Assembly (NCBI RefSeq): GCF_003319185.1
Contig: NZ_QOHJ01000010.1
Coordinates: forward strand, 1-64,000
DNA length: 64,000 bases
Origin: Blastococcus sp. TF02A-30
GTDB lineage: Bacteria; Actinomycetota; Actinomycetes; Mycobacteriales; Geodermatophilaceae
Direction: 5' to 3'
Part shown: positions 44,317-53,451 of the stretch, piece after piece
Numbering within the stretch: position 1 is the stretch's first letter
How the letters are laid out: each line of letters begins with the position of its first letter
Program-made: the position numbers and the translations under genes
Notes under the pieces: generated by a model
Told to the model about the DNA's origin: nothing
The model's input: only the letters and a program-made list of their open reading frames with translations
The model's database searches: none

Positions 44317-44748
44317 TCAGGGCGACTGGATGTAGTCGACCAGCTGCTCCCGCTCGGCCTCGAGCTCGTCGAGCCGGGCCTTGACGACGTCGCCGATCGA
44401 GACGATGCCGACCAGGGCGCCGTCCTCGACCACCGGGACGTGCCGCACCCGGTGGTCGGTCATGGTCCGCGCGAGGTCCTGCACGCCGGCGTGCGGCGTG
44501 CAGGTGTGCACCTGGGCGGTCATCACCGCCGACACGGGCTCCGCCAGCAGGCCGGCGCCCCGCTCGTGCAGCCCGCGGGCGACGTCCCGCTCGGACACGA
44601 TGCCCTCGACCTGCCGCCCGTCGGGTGACACCACGAGGGCGCCGATGCCGTGCCGGGCCAGCACCGCGAGCGCGTCGCGGACGCTCACCGTCCCCGGCAC
44701 GGTGGCGACGTCGTGGCCCTTGCGGCGCAACAGCTGGCTGATCTGCAC
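44317..44748 (-). CDS. CBS-domain protein
   Basis: 143 residues, two CBS repeats (about 10-65 and 75-132), with the typical ending LVGIVSIGDVVKARLDELEAEREQLVDYIQ. Likely binds adenine nucleotides and senses energy or stress. GTG start with GAGGAGG at five bases. Divergent from DUF5313. Confidence 0.9.
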   Translation of the reverse strand: MQISQLLRRKGHDVATVPGTVSVRDALAVLARHGIGALVVSPDGRQVEGIVSERDVARGLHERGAGLLAEPVSAVMTAQVHTCTPHAGVQDLARTMTDHRVRHVPVVEDGALVGIVSIGDVVKARLDELEAEREQLVDYIQSP

Positions 44749-44796
44749 GGCGGCCTCCTCGGCGACGGTGCGGCGCAGTGTCCTCCGGATCGGGCC

Positions 44797-44802
44797 TACC
44801 GT
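44797..44802 (+). promoter_or_regulatory. -10 box of the DUF5313 gene, leaderless type
   Basis: TACCGT ends six bases before the GTG at 44809. Confidence 0.45.
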
Positions 44803-44808
44803 CGAGAG

Positions 44809-45207
44809 GTGCCCGTGCAGCGCCCGAACCCCGTGCAGTGGGTCTGGTACGCCCTCGGCGGCGGGCTCCCCCGCGAGCTCGCGCCCTGGGTGCTCGCGGA
44901 CACGACCCGGCGCACCTGGATCTGGCGGCACCTCGCCCGGGCGCTCGTGCAGCTGGCGCCCGTGATGGCCGTCTGCGTCCTCGCCGTCCCGGTGCCGCTG
45001 GCCTACCGGCTGTCGGCCGCGTTCGGCGGGCTGCTGCTCGGGTTGGTCTTCTCGACGGCCTTCATGACCGAGACGATCGAGCACCGGGTGGTCAAGGCCG
45101 GGTACCCGCCCGGCACCGCCGCGAGGGTGCGCGCCGAGCGGCAGGAGCGCGAGCGGGTCGAGCGGCTCTCGCCCTACCGCCGCGACGGCGCCGGGAGCTT
45201 CGACTAG
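44809..45207 (+). CDS. DUF5313 small membrane protein
   Basis: 132 residues with the family start RPNPVQWVWYALGGGLP, then TTRRTWIWRHLARALVQL, two hydrophobic helices (about 50-70 and 76-95) and a basic tail. The GTG at 44809 is leaderless; a GTG six bases later with AGAGG upstream is an alternative. Function unknown. Stop is one base from the convergent dodecin stop. Confidence 0.85.
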   Translation: MPVQRPNPVQWVWYALGGGLPRELAPWVLADTTRRTWIWRHLARALVQLAPVMAVCVLAVPVPLAYRLSAAFGGLLLGLVFSTAFMTETIEHRVVKAGYPPGTAARVRAERQERERVERLSPYRRDGAGSFD

Positions 45208-45208
45208 C

Positions 45209-45415
45209 TCAGTCGACGCGGAAGCCGATCTTCAGCGTCACCTGGTAGTGGGCGACCTGGCCGTCGACGACCTGGCCGCGGATCTCCTGGGTCTGGAACC
45301 ACTCGACGTTGCGGACCGTGCGGGACGCCTTGGCGATGGCGTTGCGGATGGCCTCGTCGATGCTGTTCGGGCTGCTGCCCACGATCTCGCTCAGGCTGTA
45401 CACGTGGTCGCTCAC
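45209..45415 (-). CDS. Dodecin
   Basis: 68-residue flavin-storage protein that forms dodecamers: DHVYSLSEIVGSSPNSIDEAIRNAIAKAS, VEWFQTQEIRGQVVDG and the closing VTLKIGF strand. W39 in EWFQTQE is the flavin-stacking Trp of bacterial dodecins. GTG start with GAGGAGG. Confidence 0.93.
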   Translation of the reverse strand: MSDHVYSLSEIVGSSPNSIDEAIRNAIAKASRTVRNVEWFQTQEIRGQVVDGQVAHYQVTLKIGFRVD

Positions 45416-45579
45416 GGCGCCTCCTCGTCCTGACGGCGGGTGTGCGCACGACCCTGGCACGCCGGGCGCCGTACGTACGTAGTTCCGGGCGGCCCGGATA
45501 CGTCGTTCGGCGGATTTCTGCCGGCCCGCACCGCCAGAGGCTCCTCCCCGTCAGATCACGACGACGGGAGGACCCCCCG

Positions 45580-46155
45580 ATGCCCGCTCTGCTCGCCCCC
45601 AGCCCCGCGACCGCCGACGCGGCCGACCGCAGCGTGCTGGACGCGCTGGCCGCCGGCGACGAGCGCGCCTGGCAGGCGACGGTCGACCGCTTCGGCTCGC
45701 TGCTGCGCTCCTCGGCGCGCGTCGTGCTGCGCAGCGACGCCGACGTCGACGAGGCCGTGCAGCGCACCTGGGTGCTGCTGCTGCGGCACGCGGGCGCCAT
45801 CCAGGACGTGCGCTGCCTGCCCGGGTGGTTGGCGACGACGGCCCGCCGCGAGGCGCTGGCCGTGCTGCGCAGCCAGCAGCGCGCCGTCCCGAGCGACGAC
45901 GTCGCGGACAAGGTGCCGCCGGTGGAGGAGGACCACGCCGCCCGCCTGATGGACGACGAGCTGCGGCAGGCGCTGCACCGCGCGGTGGAGACGCTGCCGG
46001 ACAGCCAGCGGCGGGTCGTCCAGGCGATGCTGCGCGAGCAGCGGTCCTACGACGACCTCAGCCGCGAGCTGCGGATCCCGCGCGGCAGCCTCGGCCCGCT
46101 GCGCGGCCGGGCGATCCGCGCCCTGCGCGCGCAGCTCGAGCCGAGCCTGCGCTGA
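45580..46155 (+). CDS. ECF-like sigma factor
   Basis: 191 residues. Sigma-2 region around 20-85 (DEAVQRTWVLLLRHAGAIQDVRCLPGWL) and sigma-4 region about 120-180 (ETLPDSQRRVVQAMLREQRSYDDLSRELRIPRGSLGPLRGRAIRALR). It has the ECF two-domain layout, without an adjacent anti-sigma gene that I can recognise; the 62-residue gene downstream on the opposite strand is not one by its sequence. ATG with GGGAGG eight bases before. A TACGTACGTA palindrome lies in the upstream gap (near 45473). Confidence 0.87.
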   Translation: MPALLAPSPATADAADRSVLDALAAGDERAWQATVDRFGSLLRSSARVVLRSDADVDEAVQRTWVLLLRHAGAIQDVRCLPGWLATTARREALAVLRSQQRAVPSDDVADKVPPVEEDHAARLMDDELRQALHRAVETLPDSQRRVVQAMLREQRSYDDLSRELRIPRGSLGPLRGRAIRALRAQLEPSLR

Positions 46156-46161
46156 GCGCGA

Positions 46162-46350
46162 TCAGGCCCGGCCGCCGCCCGACCGCTCCTCGACGATCCG
46201 CTGCAGCCCCTGCCGGAGCACCTCGGCGAGGGTGAGATCCGGGTCGTTGTCGACGGTCTCCTGGACCTTCCCCGCCAGGTCGTCGTCGAGCTCCACCGTC
46301 TCCTCCCGGTCGTCCCAGGGGTTCATGAGGGAGAACTTCATCGGCGACAT
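46162..46350 (-). CDS. Small protein of unknown function
   Basis: 62 residues, MSPMKFSLMNPWDDREE start, then a helix with acidic then basic character (LAEVLRQGLQRIVEE). No recognised family. ATG with AAGGGA at six bases. Lies between the sigma factor and the second LuxR gene. Confidence 0.65.
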   Translation of the reverse strand: MSPMKFSLMNPWDDREETVELDDDLAGKVQETVDNDPDLTLAEVLRQGLQRIVEERSGGGRA

Positions 46351-46380
46351 CCGAGATCCCTTCGACAGCAGTTCGCGTGG

Positions 46381-49137
46381 CTAGCGGAGAACCGACGCCG
46401 CCATTGCCGCTGCCTGCGCCCGGTTCGCGACCTGGAGCTTATGGAGGACGCGGGACACGTGAACACCCACCGTGCGCTCGCTGATGAACAATTTCCTCGC
46501 GATCTGCCGGTTGGTGGCCCCGGTCCCCAGCAGGGCGAGCACCTCGGCCTCCCGCGCGGTCAACCCGTGCGGACGGTCCTCCACGGGCGCCCTGGGCGCG
46601 GGCGCCGGCGCGAGCCGCGTGCGCCGCACCAGCTCGTCGACGGCGGTCACCAGCGGCACGGCCCCGATGCCCGCGGCGATCGCTCGTGCGGCCGCGGCGG
46701 AGGCGGCGGCCTTCGCCCGCTGCTTCGCGTCGACGTGGCACTCGGCCTGACGGAAGAGGGCATATGCCTCCTCGCGCGGCCTCGCGGCGCGGCGCCACGC
46801 GTCGGCGGCACCGGCCCACGCCTCCGCGGTCGCCGTGCCGCGGGCGCGGAGCAGCTCGGTCGCCGCCGTGAGGTGGTGCGCGTGGTGGTCGACGTCGTCG
46901 TCGTCCGCTACGAGCACGTCGAGCTCTCCGGCCAGCCGCTCCAGCCGCGCGCTCACCACGGCGCCGCGCTGCGGGACGGTGTCGGCTGCGTCCCGCAACC
47001 CGATGACGAGCAGCTCGGTCCGGAAGCGGCGGTCCTCGGTGGTCGCCAGCCGGCGCAGGGCCTCGTCCACCACGCGCTGGCAACCGTCGTGGTCACCGGC
47101 CCGGGAGAGCAGCTCCGCCCGCACGGCGGCGATCGCCGCCACGACCGTCGGCTCGTCGACCTCCGCCAGGGGCGCCGCCGCTTCCAGGCTGGCTCGCGCG
47201 CCCGGGAGATCCCCCACGGCCAGCTGCAGCTCCGCGCGTTCCAGGTGCAGGTGGAGCGCCTGGCCCTGGACGCGCCTCCCGTCGAGCAGCCGGCCGAGCA
47301 GTTCGGTGCACTGCCCGTACCGACCCCGCCGCCGCATCGTGTTCACGGCGTTGCAGGCGAGGGCGGCGCCCACCGCCAGCTCGATCCCGTACTCCGGCAT
47401 CACGGCCAGGCCCTCGGCGGCGGCCTCGCCCGCCTCGCGAGGATGACCGCTGAGCTCGAGCGCGAGGACCAGGTTCGCGTAGGCCCGGCACAGGACGGCG
47501 TACTCACCGGATCCCCGTGCCAGCGCCGCGGCTTCGCGCAGCTCGGCGATGCCACCGCCGTCGCCGTCCAGCGCCCGCACGGTCCCGTGGGTGATCAGGG
47601 CGTCGGCGAGCACCGCGGCGCTGCCGTGCTCGCGGGCAGCGGTGACGGCCCGGTCGGCGTCGCGGGCGGCGTCCTCGAACGCGGCCATGATGAACGAGGC
47701 CCGTGCCTGGGCGCCCCACACCTGCGCGTGCACGGCGCTGACGTCGTCGTCCAGCGCGGCCGTGGCCTCGGCGTAGGCGGCCAGGCTCTTGTCGGTCTGG
47801 CCCGCCTCCCACCGGAAGCAGCCGAGCCGCTCCAGGGCGCAGGCCCGCTCGGCGCCGTCGCCCGGGTCGTGGGCCAGCGCGTCCTCGATGATCGCGGCGG
47901 CGGTGGCCGGGTCGCCGGCCAGCCGGGCGGCACCAGCGGCTTCCTGGGCGAGCTCGAGCGAGGGCGGTCCCGCCTTGCGGCCGGCGTCGAGCGCGCGCTG
48001 GTAGTAGCCCCACGCCTCGGCGTAGGCGTCCAGCGACCGGGCCTTGCGCGCCGCGCGCAGGCTCCACTCGGCGGCCTGGTCGGCGGCGCCGGCCGCCGAC
48101 CAGTGGGTGCTCACCGAGGCCGCGGTGACGATGTCGTCGCCGGCGTCGGCGGCCAGCGCCCGTGCCGCGCGGTCGTGCAGCTCCCGCCGCTCGATCGGCA
48201 GCAGCTGGGAGAGCACCGCCTCGCACATGAGGCTGTGCCGGAAGGCGTAGTCCTCGCCGTCGACCACCAGCACGCCCGCCGCGATCGCCTCGCGGACGGC
48301 GGGCGCGTAGCGCTCGGGGGGCAGCGGAGAGGCGGCGTGCAGGTGGGCGTCGCGGACCCAGAGGCCGAACACCGCGGCCAGCCGCACCAGCTCGGTGGCG
48401 TCGGACCCGAGCTCGTGCACCCGGGCCAGGAGCACGTCGTGCAGCCGCCGCGCGGCGGGGTCCTTCACCAGCTCGCCCAGCAGGTAGGGGTTGCCCTGCG
48501 ACTGCTCGTACCAGGCGTCGAGGTCGACCTCTGCCCCGCCGGTGAGCGCGGCGACCAGTTCCCGCGCCTCGTCACGGTCGAGCCGCTGGATCGTGACGTC
48601 GACGGTGCCCGGCAGCCGGGCGAGATCGGCCAGCGCCTGGCGCACCCGGCCCACCCGCGGCGTCTCGTCGTCCCGCAGCGTGGCGACGATGCTCAGCTTC
48701 CGGCGGCCCGCCGTGGAGGCCAGGTAGACCAGGACGTCGCAGGTGGTCTCGTCGGCCCAGTGCAGGTCCTCGACGACCAGGGTGGTGGGGATGGCCGCAG
48801 GACCGGCCGGAGCGAGGGCATCGGCCCAGCGTCGGATCGACCTCAGCCGCTGCTCGGCCGACTGCTGCTCGGGGTCCTCGTTCTCCGGCCAGCCGCCGCG
48901 CGCGTCGAAGATCTGCTCGAGCGCGGCGAGCGGCAGCGGCTCCCCCGCCAGCTGCAGGCACCCGCCGCTGACGACGTCGGTCGTCGCACCGGCCCGCTCG
49001 GCGGCCACCAGCGATGACTTCCCGACGCCGGCCTCGCCGCGGACCAGGACGACGTGCCCGGGTTCGGCGAAGGCAGCCGCCACCACCGCTCGCTGGGGTG
49101 CCCGCCCGACATAGGGAACCGTCGACGCCCCCATCAC
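46381..49137 (-). CDS. LuxR/LAL family ATPase regulator, second copy type
   Basis: 918 residues. ATPase: Walker A GEAGVGKS (34-41), Walker B VVEDLHWADE. Central Ala-rich helical region (about 260-840). C-terminal HTH LTAREAEVLALLGTGATNRQ with FISERTVGVHVSRVLHKLQV. Same architecture as the regulator at 25-28 kb but with different sequence, so not a recent duplicate. The GTG at 49137 is directly followed by an ATG that is an equally good start. Confidence 0.87.
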   Translation of the reverse strand: MMGASTVPYVGRAPQRAVVAAAFAEPGHVVLVRGEAGVGKSSLVAAERAGATTDVVSGGCLQLAGEPLPLAALEQIFDARGGWPENEDPEQQSAEQRLRSIRRWADALAPAGPAAIPTTLVVEDLHWADETTCDVLVYLASTAGRRKLSIVATLRDDETPRVGRVRQALADLARLPGTVDVTIQRLDRDEARELVAALTGGAEVDLDAWYEQSQGNPYLLGELVKDPAARRLHDVLLARVHELGSDATELVRLAAVFGLWVRDAHLHAASPLPPERYAPAVREAIAAGVLVVDGEDYAFRHSLMCEAVLSQLLPIERRELHDRAARALAADAGDDIVTAASVSTHWSAAGAADQAAEWSLRAARKARSLDAYAEAWGYYQRALDAGRKAGPPSLELAQEAAGAARLAGDPATAAAIIEDALAHDPGDGAERACALERLGCFRWEAGQTDKSLAAYAEATAALDDDVSAVHAQVWGAQARASFIMAAFEDAARDADRAVTAAREHGSAAVLADALITHGTVRALDGDGGGIAELREAAALARGSGEYAVLCRAYANLVLALELSGHPREAGEAAAEGLAVMPEYGIELAVGAALACNAVNTMRRRGRYGQCTELLGRLLDGRRVQGQALHLHLERAELQLAVGDLPGARASLEAAAPLAEVDEPTVVAAIAAVRAELLSRAGDHDGCQRVVDEALRRLATTEDRRFRTELLVIGLRDAADTVPQRGAVVSARLERLAGELDVLVADDDDVDHHAHHLTAATELLRARGTATAEAWAGAADAWRRAARPREEAYALFRQAECHVDAKQRAKAAASAAAARAIAAGIGAVPLVTAVDELVRRTRLAPAPAPRAPVEDRPHGLTAREAEVLALLGTGATNRQIARKLFISERTVGVHVSRVLHKLQVANRAQAAAMAASVLR

Positions 49138-49201
49138 CCCGACATGGTGACCGGCGCGACCGCGTCCGTCCAGGGCCCACCGGCCCGGGACGGGCGCGCG
49201 G

Positions 49202-49274
49202 AGCCGACGAGGGGACTTGAACCCCTAACCGCCCGATTACAAGTCGGGTGCGCTACCAATTGCGCCACGTCGGC
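49202..49274 (-). tRNA. tRNA-Thr (anticodon UGU)
   Basis: 73 bases with a complete cloverleaf. Acceptor GCCGACG/CGTCGGC, D arm GCGC/GCGC, anticodon stem CCCGA/TCGGG around loop CTTGTAA, T arm AGGGG/CCCCT with loop TTCAAGT. CCA is not encoded. Located next to the LuxR gene; no integrase nearby. Confidence 0.96.
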
Positions 49275-49320
49275 GGCGGCCACCGCGGCGGCCCCGTCGA
49301 TCGTAGGTGCGGGTCGCCGG

Positions 49321-49986
49321 TCAGGCGGCGCCGGTGCCGGCCGCCGGCAGGTCGCGCACGTAGGCCGCCGGGTCGCTGCCCGGCACCGGCCCGTCGGCCA
49401 GCCAGCGCGCGAACCCGGTCGGGTCGCGGCGCTCCAGCTCGTCGAGCACCTCTCCGCGCCGGCCCACGACCGCCCGCCGCCAGGCCGGCTCGAGACGGCC
49501 GGCCAGCAGCGCCGTCGTCCGCACCCACTCCTGGCCGAGGTCGGCCGTCCCGAGGCTGCGCACCGGCGGGCGCAGCAGGGTCGGGGTCGGCACCGCGCGG
49601 GGCGCAGCCCCTGCGGGCGGCACCGCCGCCAACCCCGGGCCGATCCGGTGCGCGCGGCGCAGCCTGCGCACGAGGACGGCACCGCCGACCGTCGCCGCCA
49701 GCAGCACCGTGACCGCCCCACCGGCCACTGCGGCGACGCCGGCCAGCACCAGCAGGCTCCCGACGGTCCACCCGGCGGCCGAGACGGCTGCGTCGACCGC
49801 CGTCCGCGCGCTCCCTGCGGACTCGCGGGCGATGCCGGCCGCGACGCAGGCGGCGAACATCCCGCCGACCGCGACGGCCACCAGCCCGGGGCCGCGCACC
49901 GCCAGGCAGCCGATCACCGCCAGCACACCGGCGGCGGCCGACGCCAGGAGGACCACCCACCGGGGAAGAGAACGAGGCACGGGCAC
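49321..49986 (-). CDS. Membrane protein of unknown function
   Basis: 221 residues. Four hydrophobic segments in the first 110 residues (about 10-30, 35-55, 70-90, 93-110), then a polar C-terminal half rich in Arg. GTG at 49986 has GGAGG at six bases. No family recognised. Divergent from the USP gene. Confidence 0.68.
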   Translation of the reverse strand: MPVPRSLPRWVVLLASAAAGVLAVIGCLAVRGPGLVAVAVGGMFAACVAAGIARESAGSARTAVDAAVSAAGWTVGSLLVLAGVAAVAGGAVTVLLAATVGGAVLVRRLRRAHRIGPGLAAVPPAGAAPRAVPTPTLLRPPVRSLGTADLGQEWVRTTALLAGRLEPAWRRAVVGRRGEVLDELERRDPTGFARWLADGPVPGSDPAAYVRDLPAAGTGAA

Positions 49987-50089
49987 GTGCAGCCTCCAGG
50001 CACACCAGGACACGACGACCGGGACGGTCGTCTCCCCCCGCCCCTCCGGGCGTCCAGTACCCCGGGGAACCGCTCGGTCACACGCGCAC

Positions 50090-50137
50090 GGACCTTCGGC
50101 CCTTCCCACTCGAGCGAGGTCCGAGGACCCTGGGCCA
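50090..50137 (+). promoter_or_regulatory. Two DevR/OsdR-like boxes upstream of the USP gene
   Basis: GGACCTTCGGCCC (50090-50102) and GGACCCTGGGCCA (50125-50137) agree at 10 of 13 positions and start 35 bases apart. They resemble the GGGACC/GGCCC palindromes bound by DevR/DosR-type regulators, which commonly control universal stress genes. No devRS gene is in the window. Confidence 0.4.
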
Positions 50138-50170
50138 CGACGGGGGTCCACCGTGCTGCGGAGGTGCACC

Positions 50171-51076
50171 GTGACGACGACCGCTCCCCTCGACCCCGGC
50201 CGCGGCGCCGACCGCGCCGAGCCCGGCCCGGCCGCCGACGACCGGCCCGTCCGCGAGGTGGTGGTCGGCGTCGACGGCAGCGAGTGCGCCCTGGCCGCCG
50301 TCCGCTGGGCGGCCGAGGAGGCCCTGCGCCGCGGTGCGCCACTGCGCATCGTGCACGCGGCGCCCTACCTCACCCGGCACCGCGTCGGCGGTGCGGTGCC
50401 GCACGAGCTGCACCGGGCCCGGCAGATCACCGGCCGCGCGTACACCGTGGCCCGGCGCGCCGACCGCGAGCTGCAGGTGAGCACCGAGATCGTCCCCGGC
50501 GACCCGACGACGGCGCTGCTGCGCGCCGCGGCGGCCGGGCAGCTCCTCGTGCTCGGCAGCTCGACGACCGGCGTGCTCGACGAGTGGGTGATCGCCCCGG
50601 TGACCTCCCGGGTGGCCGCCCGCGCACCGCAGCCGGTGGTCGTGGTGCCGCGGTCCCACCAGCCCGCGACCGGTCCGCTGACCGCCGTCCTGGGCATCGG
50701 CGACCCCGGGGACGACGAGGCGGTCGCCGCCTTCGCCGCCGCCTCCGCCCGCCGGTCCGGCGCGACGCTGCGGGTCGTGCAGACCCGGCCGCAGCCGCTG
50801 ACCTGGGCCGACGACGAGGAGGAGTGGGGGCGCCGCAACCCGGGGCTGGCGGTGGAGCACGTCACCGTCCCGGGCGCGACCGGACGGCAGCTGCTCTCCG
50901 CCGTCTGCCCCACCCCGCTGGTCGTCGTGAGCGCCGGGCACCTGGGCCTGCTGCACCGCGGGCTCGACGGCCCGCACCGGTGGCTGCTCCGGCACTGCAC
51001 CTCACCGCTGGCCATGGTGCCGCCGGTGCACCGCCCCGAGCTCGATCCGCGCGAGGAGATCGTCGCCGTCGGCTGA
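50171..51076 (+). CDS. Universal stress protein, two USP domains
   Basis: 301 residues with tandem USP folds (about 25-165 and 175-285). The first has VVVGVDGSECALAAVRWAAEEALRR and LLVLGSSTTGVLDEWVIAPVTSRVAARAPQPVVVVP, close to the ATP-binding type motif. The second is more diverged. Dormancy/hypoxia-linked proteins of mycobacteria have this layout. GTG with GGAGG at seven bases. See the two boxes at 50090-50137. Confidence 0.88.
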   Translation: MTTTAPLDPGRGADRAEPGPAADDRPVREVVVGVDGSECALAAVRWAAEEALRRGAPLRIVHAAPYLTRHRVGGAVPHELHRARQITGRAYTVARRADRELQVSTEIVPGDPTTALLRAAAAGQLLVLGSSTTGVLDEWVIAPVTSRVAARAPQPVVVVPRSHQPATGPLTAVLGIGDPGDDEAVAAFAAASARRSGATLRVVQTRPQPLTWADDEEEWGRRNPGLAVEHVTVPGATGRQLLSAVCPTPLVVVSAGHLGLLHRGLDGPHRWLLRHCTSPLAMVPPVHRPELDPREEIVAVG

Positions 51077-51119
51077 CCACCTCCGCGCGCCGTCCGGGCG
51101 CCCGGCAGGATCGGCGCCC

Positions 51120-51896
51120 GTGGGAACCTCGGTCGTCGACCTCGGGCCGCGGCTGGCCGTCGTGCTGGTCGTCCTCGCCGCGCTGGCCGCGGCGGGCGCC
51201 CGGGTGTCCGGGCTGGGCGAGCAGCGCTCCGTCCTCGTCGCCGCGGTGCGGGCCACGCTGCAGCTCGCGGCGGTCTCCGCCGTCCTGCTCGCCGTCGTCG
51301 GCTCGCTGTGGGGGTCGGCGGCGTTCGTCGTCCTCATGGTGGCCGTCGCCGCCGTCACGGCCGCCGGGCGGGTGACCGCGCGCCCGCTGCGCTCGTCCGG
51401 CGCCTCCCGTCGCGTGGCGCTCGCGGCGCTGCCGGTCGTCGTCGGCGCCGGGCCCGTGGTGGCGCTGGTGCTGGCCAGCGGTGCCGTCCCCCTGAGCGGT
51501 GAGGCGGTCGTCCCGATCGCCGGGATCCTCGTCGGCGGCGCGATGACGGCGACGTCGCTGGCCGGCCGCCGGGTGCGCGACGAGCTGACCCAGCGGCGGG
51601 GAGAGGTCGAGGCAGCGCTGGCCCTGGGCCTCCTCCCCCGCGACGCCGTCCTGCTCCTGGCCCGCCCGGTGGCCGCGACCGCGCTGGTGCCGCCGCTGGA
51701 CCAGACCCGCACGGTCGGCCTGGTCACCCTGCCCGGCGCGTTCGTCGGCGTGCTGCTCGGCGGCGGCAGCCCGGTGGAGGCCGGCGCCGCGCAGCTGCTG
51801 GTGCTCGTGGGCCTGCTCGCGGCGGAGGTCCTGGCGATCTGGGTGGTCACCGAGACGATCGCGCGCGGGGCATTGCTGGACGACGTGCCGCGTTGA
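51120..51896 (+). CDS. FetB/UPF0014 family permease
   Basis: 258 residues with about seven hydrophobic segments, and the UPF0014 strings AVRATLQLAAVSAVLLA, VVPIAGILVGGAMTATSLAGRR and PLDQTRTVGLVTLPGAFVGVLLGG. In E. coli FetB partners the ATPase FetA in iron homeostasis; no ATPase gene is adjacent here. GTG start with CAGGAT eight bases upstream. Confidence 0.88.
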   Translation: MGTSVVDLGPRLAVVLVVLAALAAAGARVSGLGEQRSVLVAAVRATLQLAAVSAVLLAVVGSLWGSAAFVVLMVAVAAVTAAGRVTARPLRSSGASRRVALAALPVVVGAGPVVALVLASGAVPLSGEAVVPIAGILVGGAMTATSLAGRRVRDELTQRRGEVEAALALGLLPRDAVLLLARPVAATALVPPLDQTRTVGLVTLPGAFVGVLLGGGSPVEAGAAQLLVLVGLLAAEVLAIWVVTETIARGALLDDVPR

Positions 51897-52002
51897 CCCG
51901 TCCAGGAACCTCACAGCGGACCTCCAGCGCCGCGCCAGCGCGGCACCGGACAGTGGGGACGTCGCAGCGGCCGGACGGCCGCGCACGAGGAGGATTCGAG
52001 CA

Positions 52003-53412
52003 GTGAGCGAACACGAGCACCCGGCCCCCACCGGCTCCACCGGCGGCGAGCCGCAGCAGGGCCCCGCGCCGGCGGCCTCCGACGCGCCCCCGGCCGACCG
52101 CCACCCCACGACGCCGCAGCCCGCCTACGGGCCGGCCCCGTCCTACGGGTCCTACGCCGGCGGGCACCAGCCGTACGGCCAGCACCAGCCGTACGCCCCG
52201 CAGCAGCCCTACGGCCAGGGCCAGCCCTCCGGCGCCCCGTACTGGGGTCCGCCGCGCCAGCCCACCACCCCGGTGCCGCCGGTCGCCGGCGCACCCGCGG
52301 GCGACGACGCCGCAGCGCCGTCGCGGAGGTCCGGCCGGCTGCGGATCGGGATCGCCGGCCTGGTCGCCGGCGCCCTCATCGGCGGCGGCGCCGGCGCCGG
52401 GGTGGCCGCCCTGGTGGACGACGGCTCGATCACCGGCAGCTCCCCCGCCGCCGCGCAGGCGGTGACCATCACCAACCCGGAGACCGCGACCACCGCCACG
52501 GCGGCCGCCGCGAAGGCCGCGCCCAGCGTGGTCACCATCTACGTGAGCAGCGGATCGAGCTCCGGCAGCGGATCCGGCGTCATCCTCACCGACGACGGCT
52601 ACGTGCTCACCAACAACCACGTCGTGGCCGAGGGCGGCACCGTCCAGGTGCGGACCGCGGACGGCACGCTCTACGACGCCGAGGTCGTGGGCACCGACCC
52701 CTCCTCCGACATCGCCGTGGTGAAGCTCGACGGCGCCTCGGACCTGACGCCGGCCACCTTCGCCGACTCCGACGACGTCCAGGTCGGCGACGTCGCGGTG
52801 GCCATCGGTGCCCCGCTCGGCCTGTCCAACACCGTCACCGACGGCATCGTCAGCGCGACCGACCGCGCGGTGCAGACCGGGTCCAGCCAGGACGAGGCCA
52901 CGGTCATCGACGCCCTGCAGACCGACGCCGCGATCAACCCGGGCAACTCCGGTGGGGCACTGGTGAACGGCGCCGGCGAGGTGATCGGCATCAACACCGC
53001 CATCGCGACCGTCGCGTCCGGTGCTCCCGGCGCCGACTCGCAGAGCGGCAACATCGGCGTCGGCTTCGCGATCCCCAGCAACACCGCCAAGCGGATCGCC
53101 GACGAGATCGTGGACACGGGCGAGGCCACCCGCGCCTACCTCGGTGTGCGGGCGCAGACGGCGGCCGGCGGTCAGAACAGCGGGGTCGGCAACGGGGCGC
53201 AGATCGTCTCCGTGGAGCCCGACAGCGCGGCCGCCGACGCCGGGCTGCGCGAGGGCGACGTCGTCACCGCCGTCGGCGAGCGCCCGGTGACCACCTCGAC
53301 CGAGCTCACCGCGGCCGTGCGCAGCCTGGCCCCCGGCGACGAGGTCACGCTCACCGTGCGGCGCGGCACCGGGGAGCAGCAGATCGAGGTCACGCTCGGC
53401 TCCACCAGCTGA
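52003..53412 (+). CDS. S1C serine protease, HtrA/DegP type
   Basis: 469 residues. Disordered Pro/Gly/Tyr-rich cytoplasmic leader (1-112), one membrane helix (114-136), trypsin-like domain with catalytic H206 (LTNNHVV), D236 (SSDIAVVKL) and S316 (NPGNSGGAL), then a PDZ domain (about 385-465). So the protease faces the outside of the membrane and acts in envelope protein quality control. GTG start with GAGGAGGA about nine bases before. Confidence 0.94.
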   Translation: MSEHEHPAPTGSTGGEPQQGPAPAASDAPPADRHPTTPQPAYGPAPSYGSYAGGHQPYGQHQPYAPQQPYGQGQPSGAPYWGPPRQPTTPVPPVAGAPAGDDAAAPSRRSGRLRIGIAGLVAGALIGGGAGAGVAALVDDGSITGSSPAAAQAVTITNPETATTATAAAAKAAPSVVTIYVSSGSSSGSGSGVILTDDGYVLTNNHVVAEGGTVQVRTADGTLYDAEVVGTDPSSDIAVVKLDGASDLTPATFADSDDVQVGDVAVAIGAPLGLSNTVTDGIVSATDRAVQTGSSQDEATVIDALQTDAAINPGNSGGALVNGAGEVIGINTAIATVASGAPGADSQSGNIGVGFAIPSNTAKRIADEIVDTGEATRAYLGVRAQTAAGGQNSGVGNGAQIVSVEPDSAAADAGLREGDVVTAVGERPVTTSTELTAAVRSLAPGDEVTLTVRRGTGEQQIEVTLGSTS

Positions 53413-53439
53413 CCCGAGCGGGGGCGGTCGATCGGTCCT

Positions 53440-53445
53440 TAGGCT
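53440..53445 (+). promoter_or_regulatory. -10 box of the DUF445 gene, leaderless type
   Basis: TAGGCT ends six bases before the GTG at 53452. Confidence 0.45.
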
Positions 53446-53451
53446 CGGACC

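Noticed and set aside
49202..49274. tRNA-Thr gene as an integration site
   Set aside because: No integrase, no direct repeat of the tRNA 3' end and ordinary genes on both sides.
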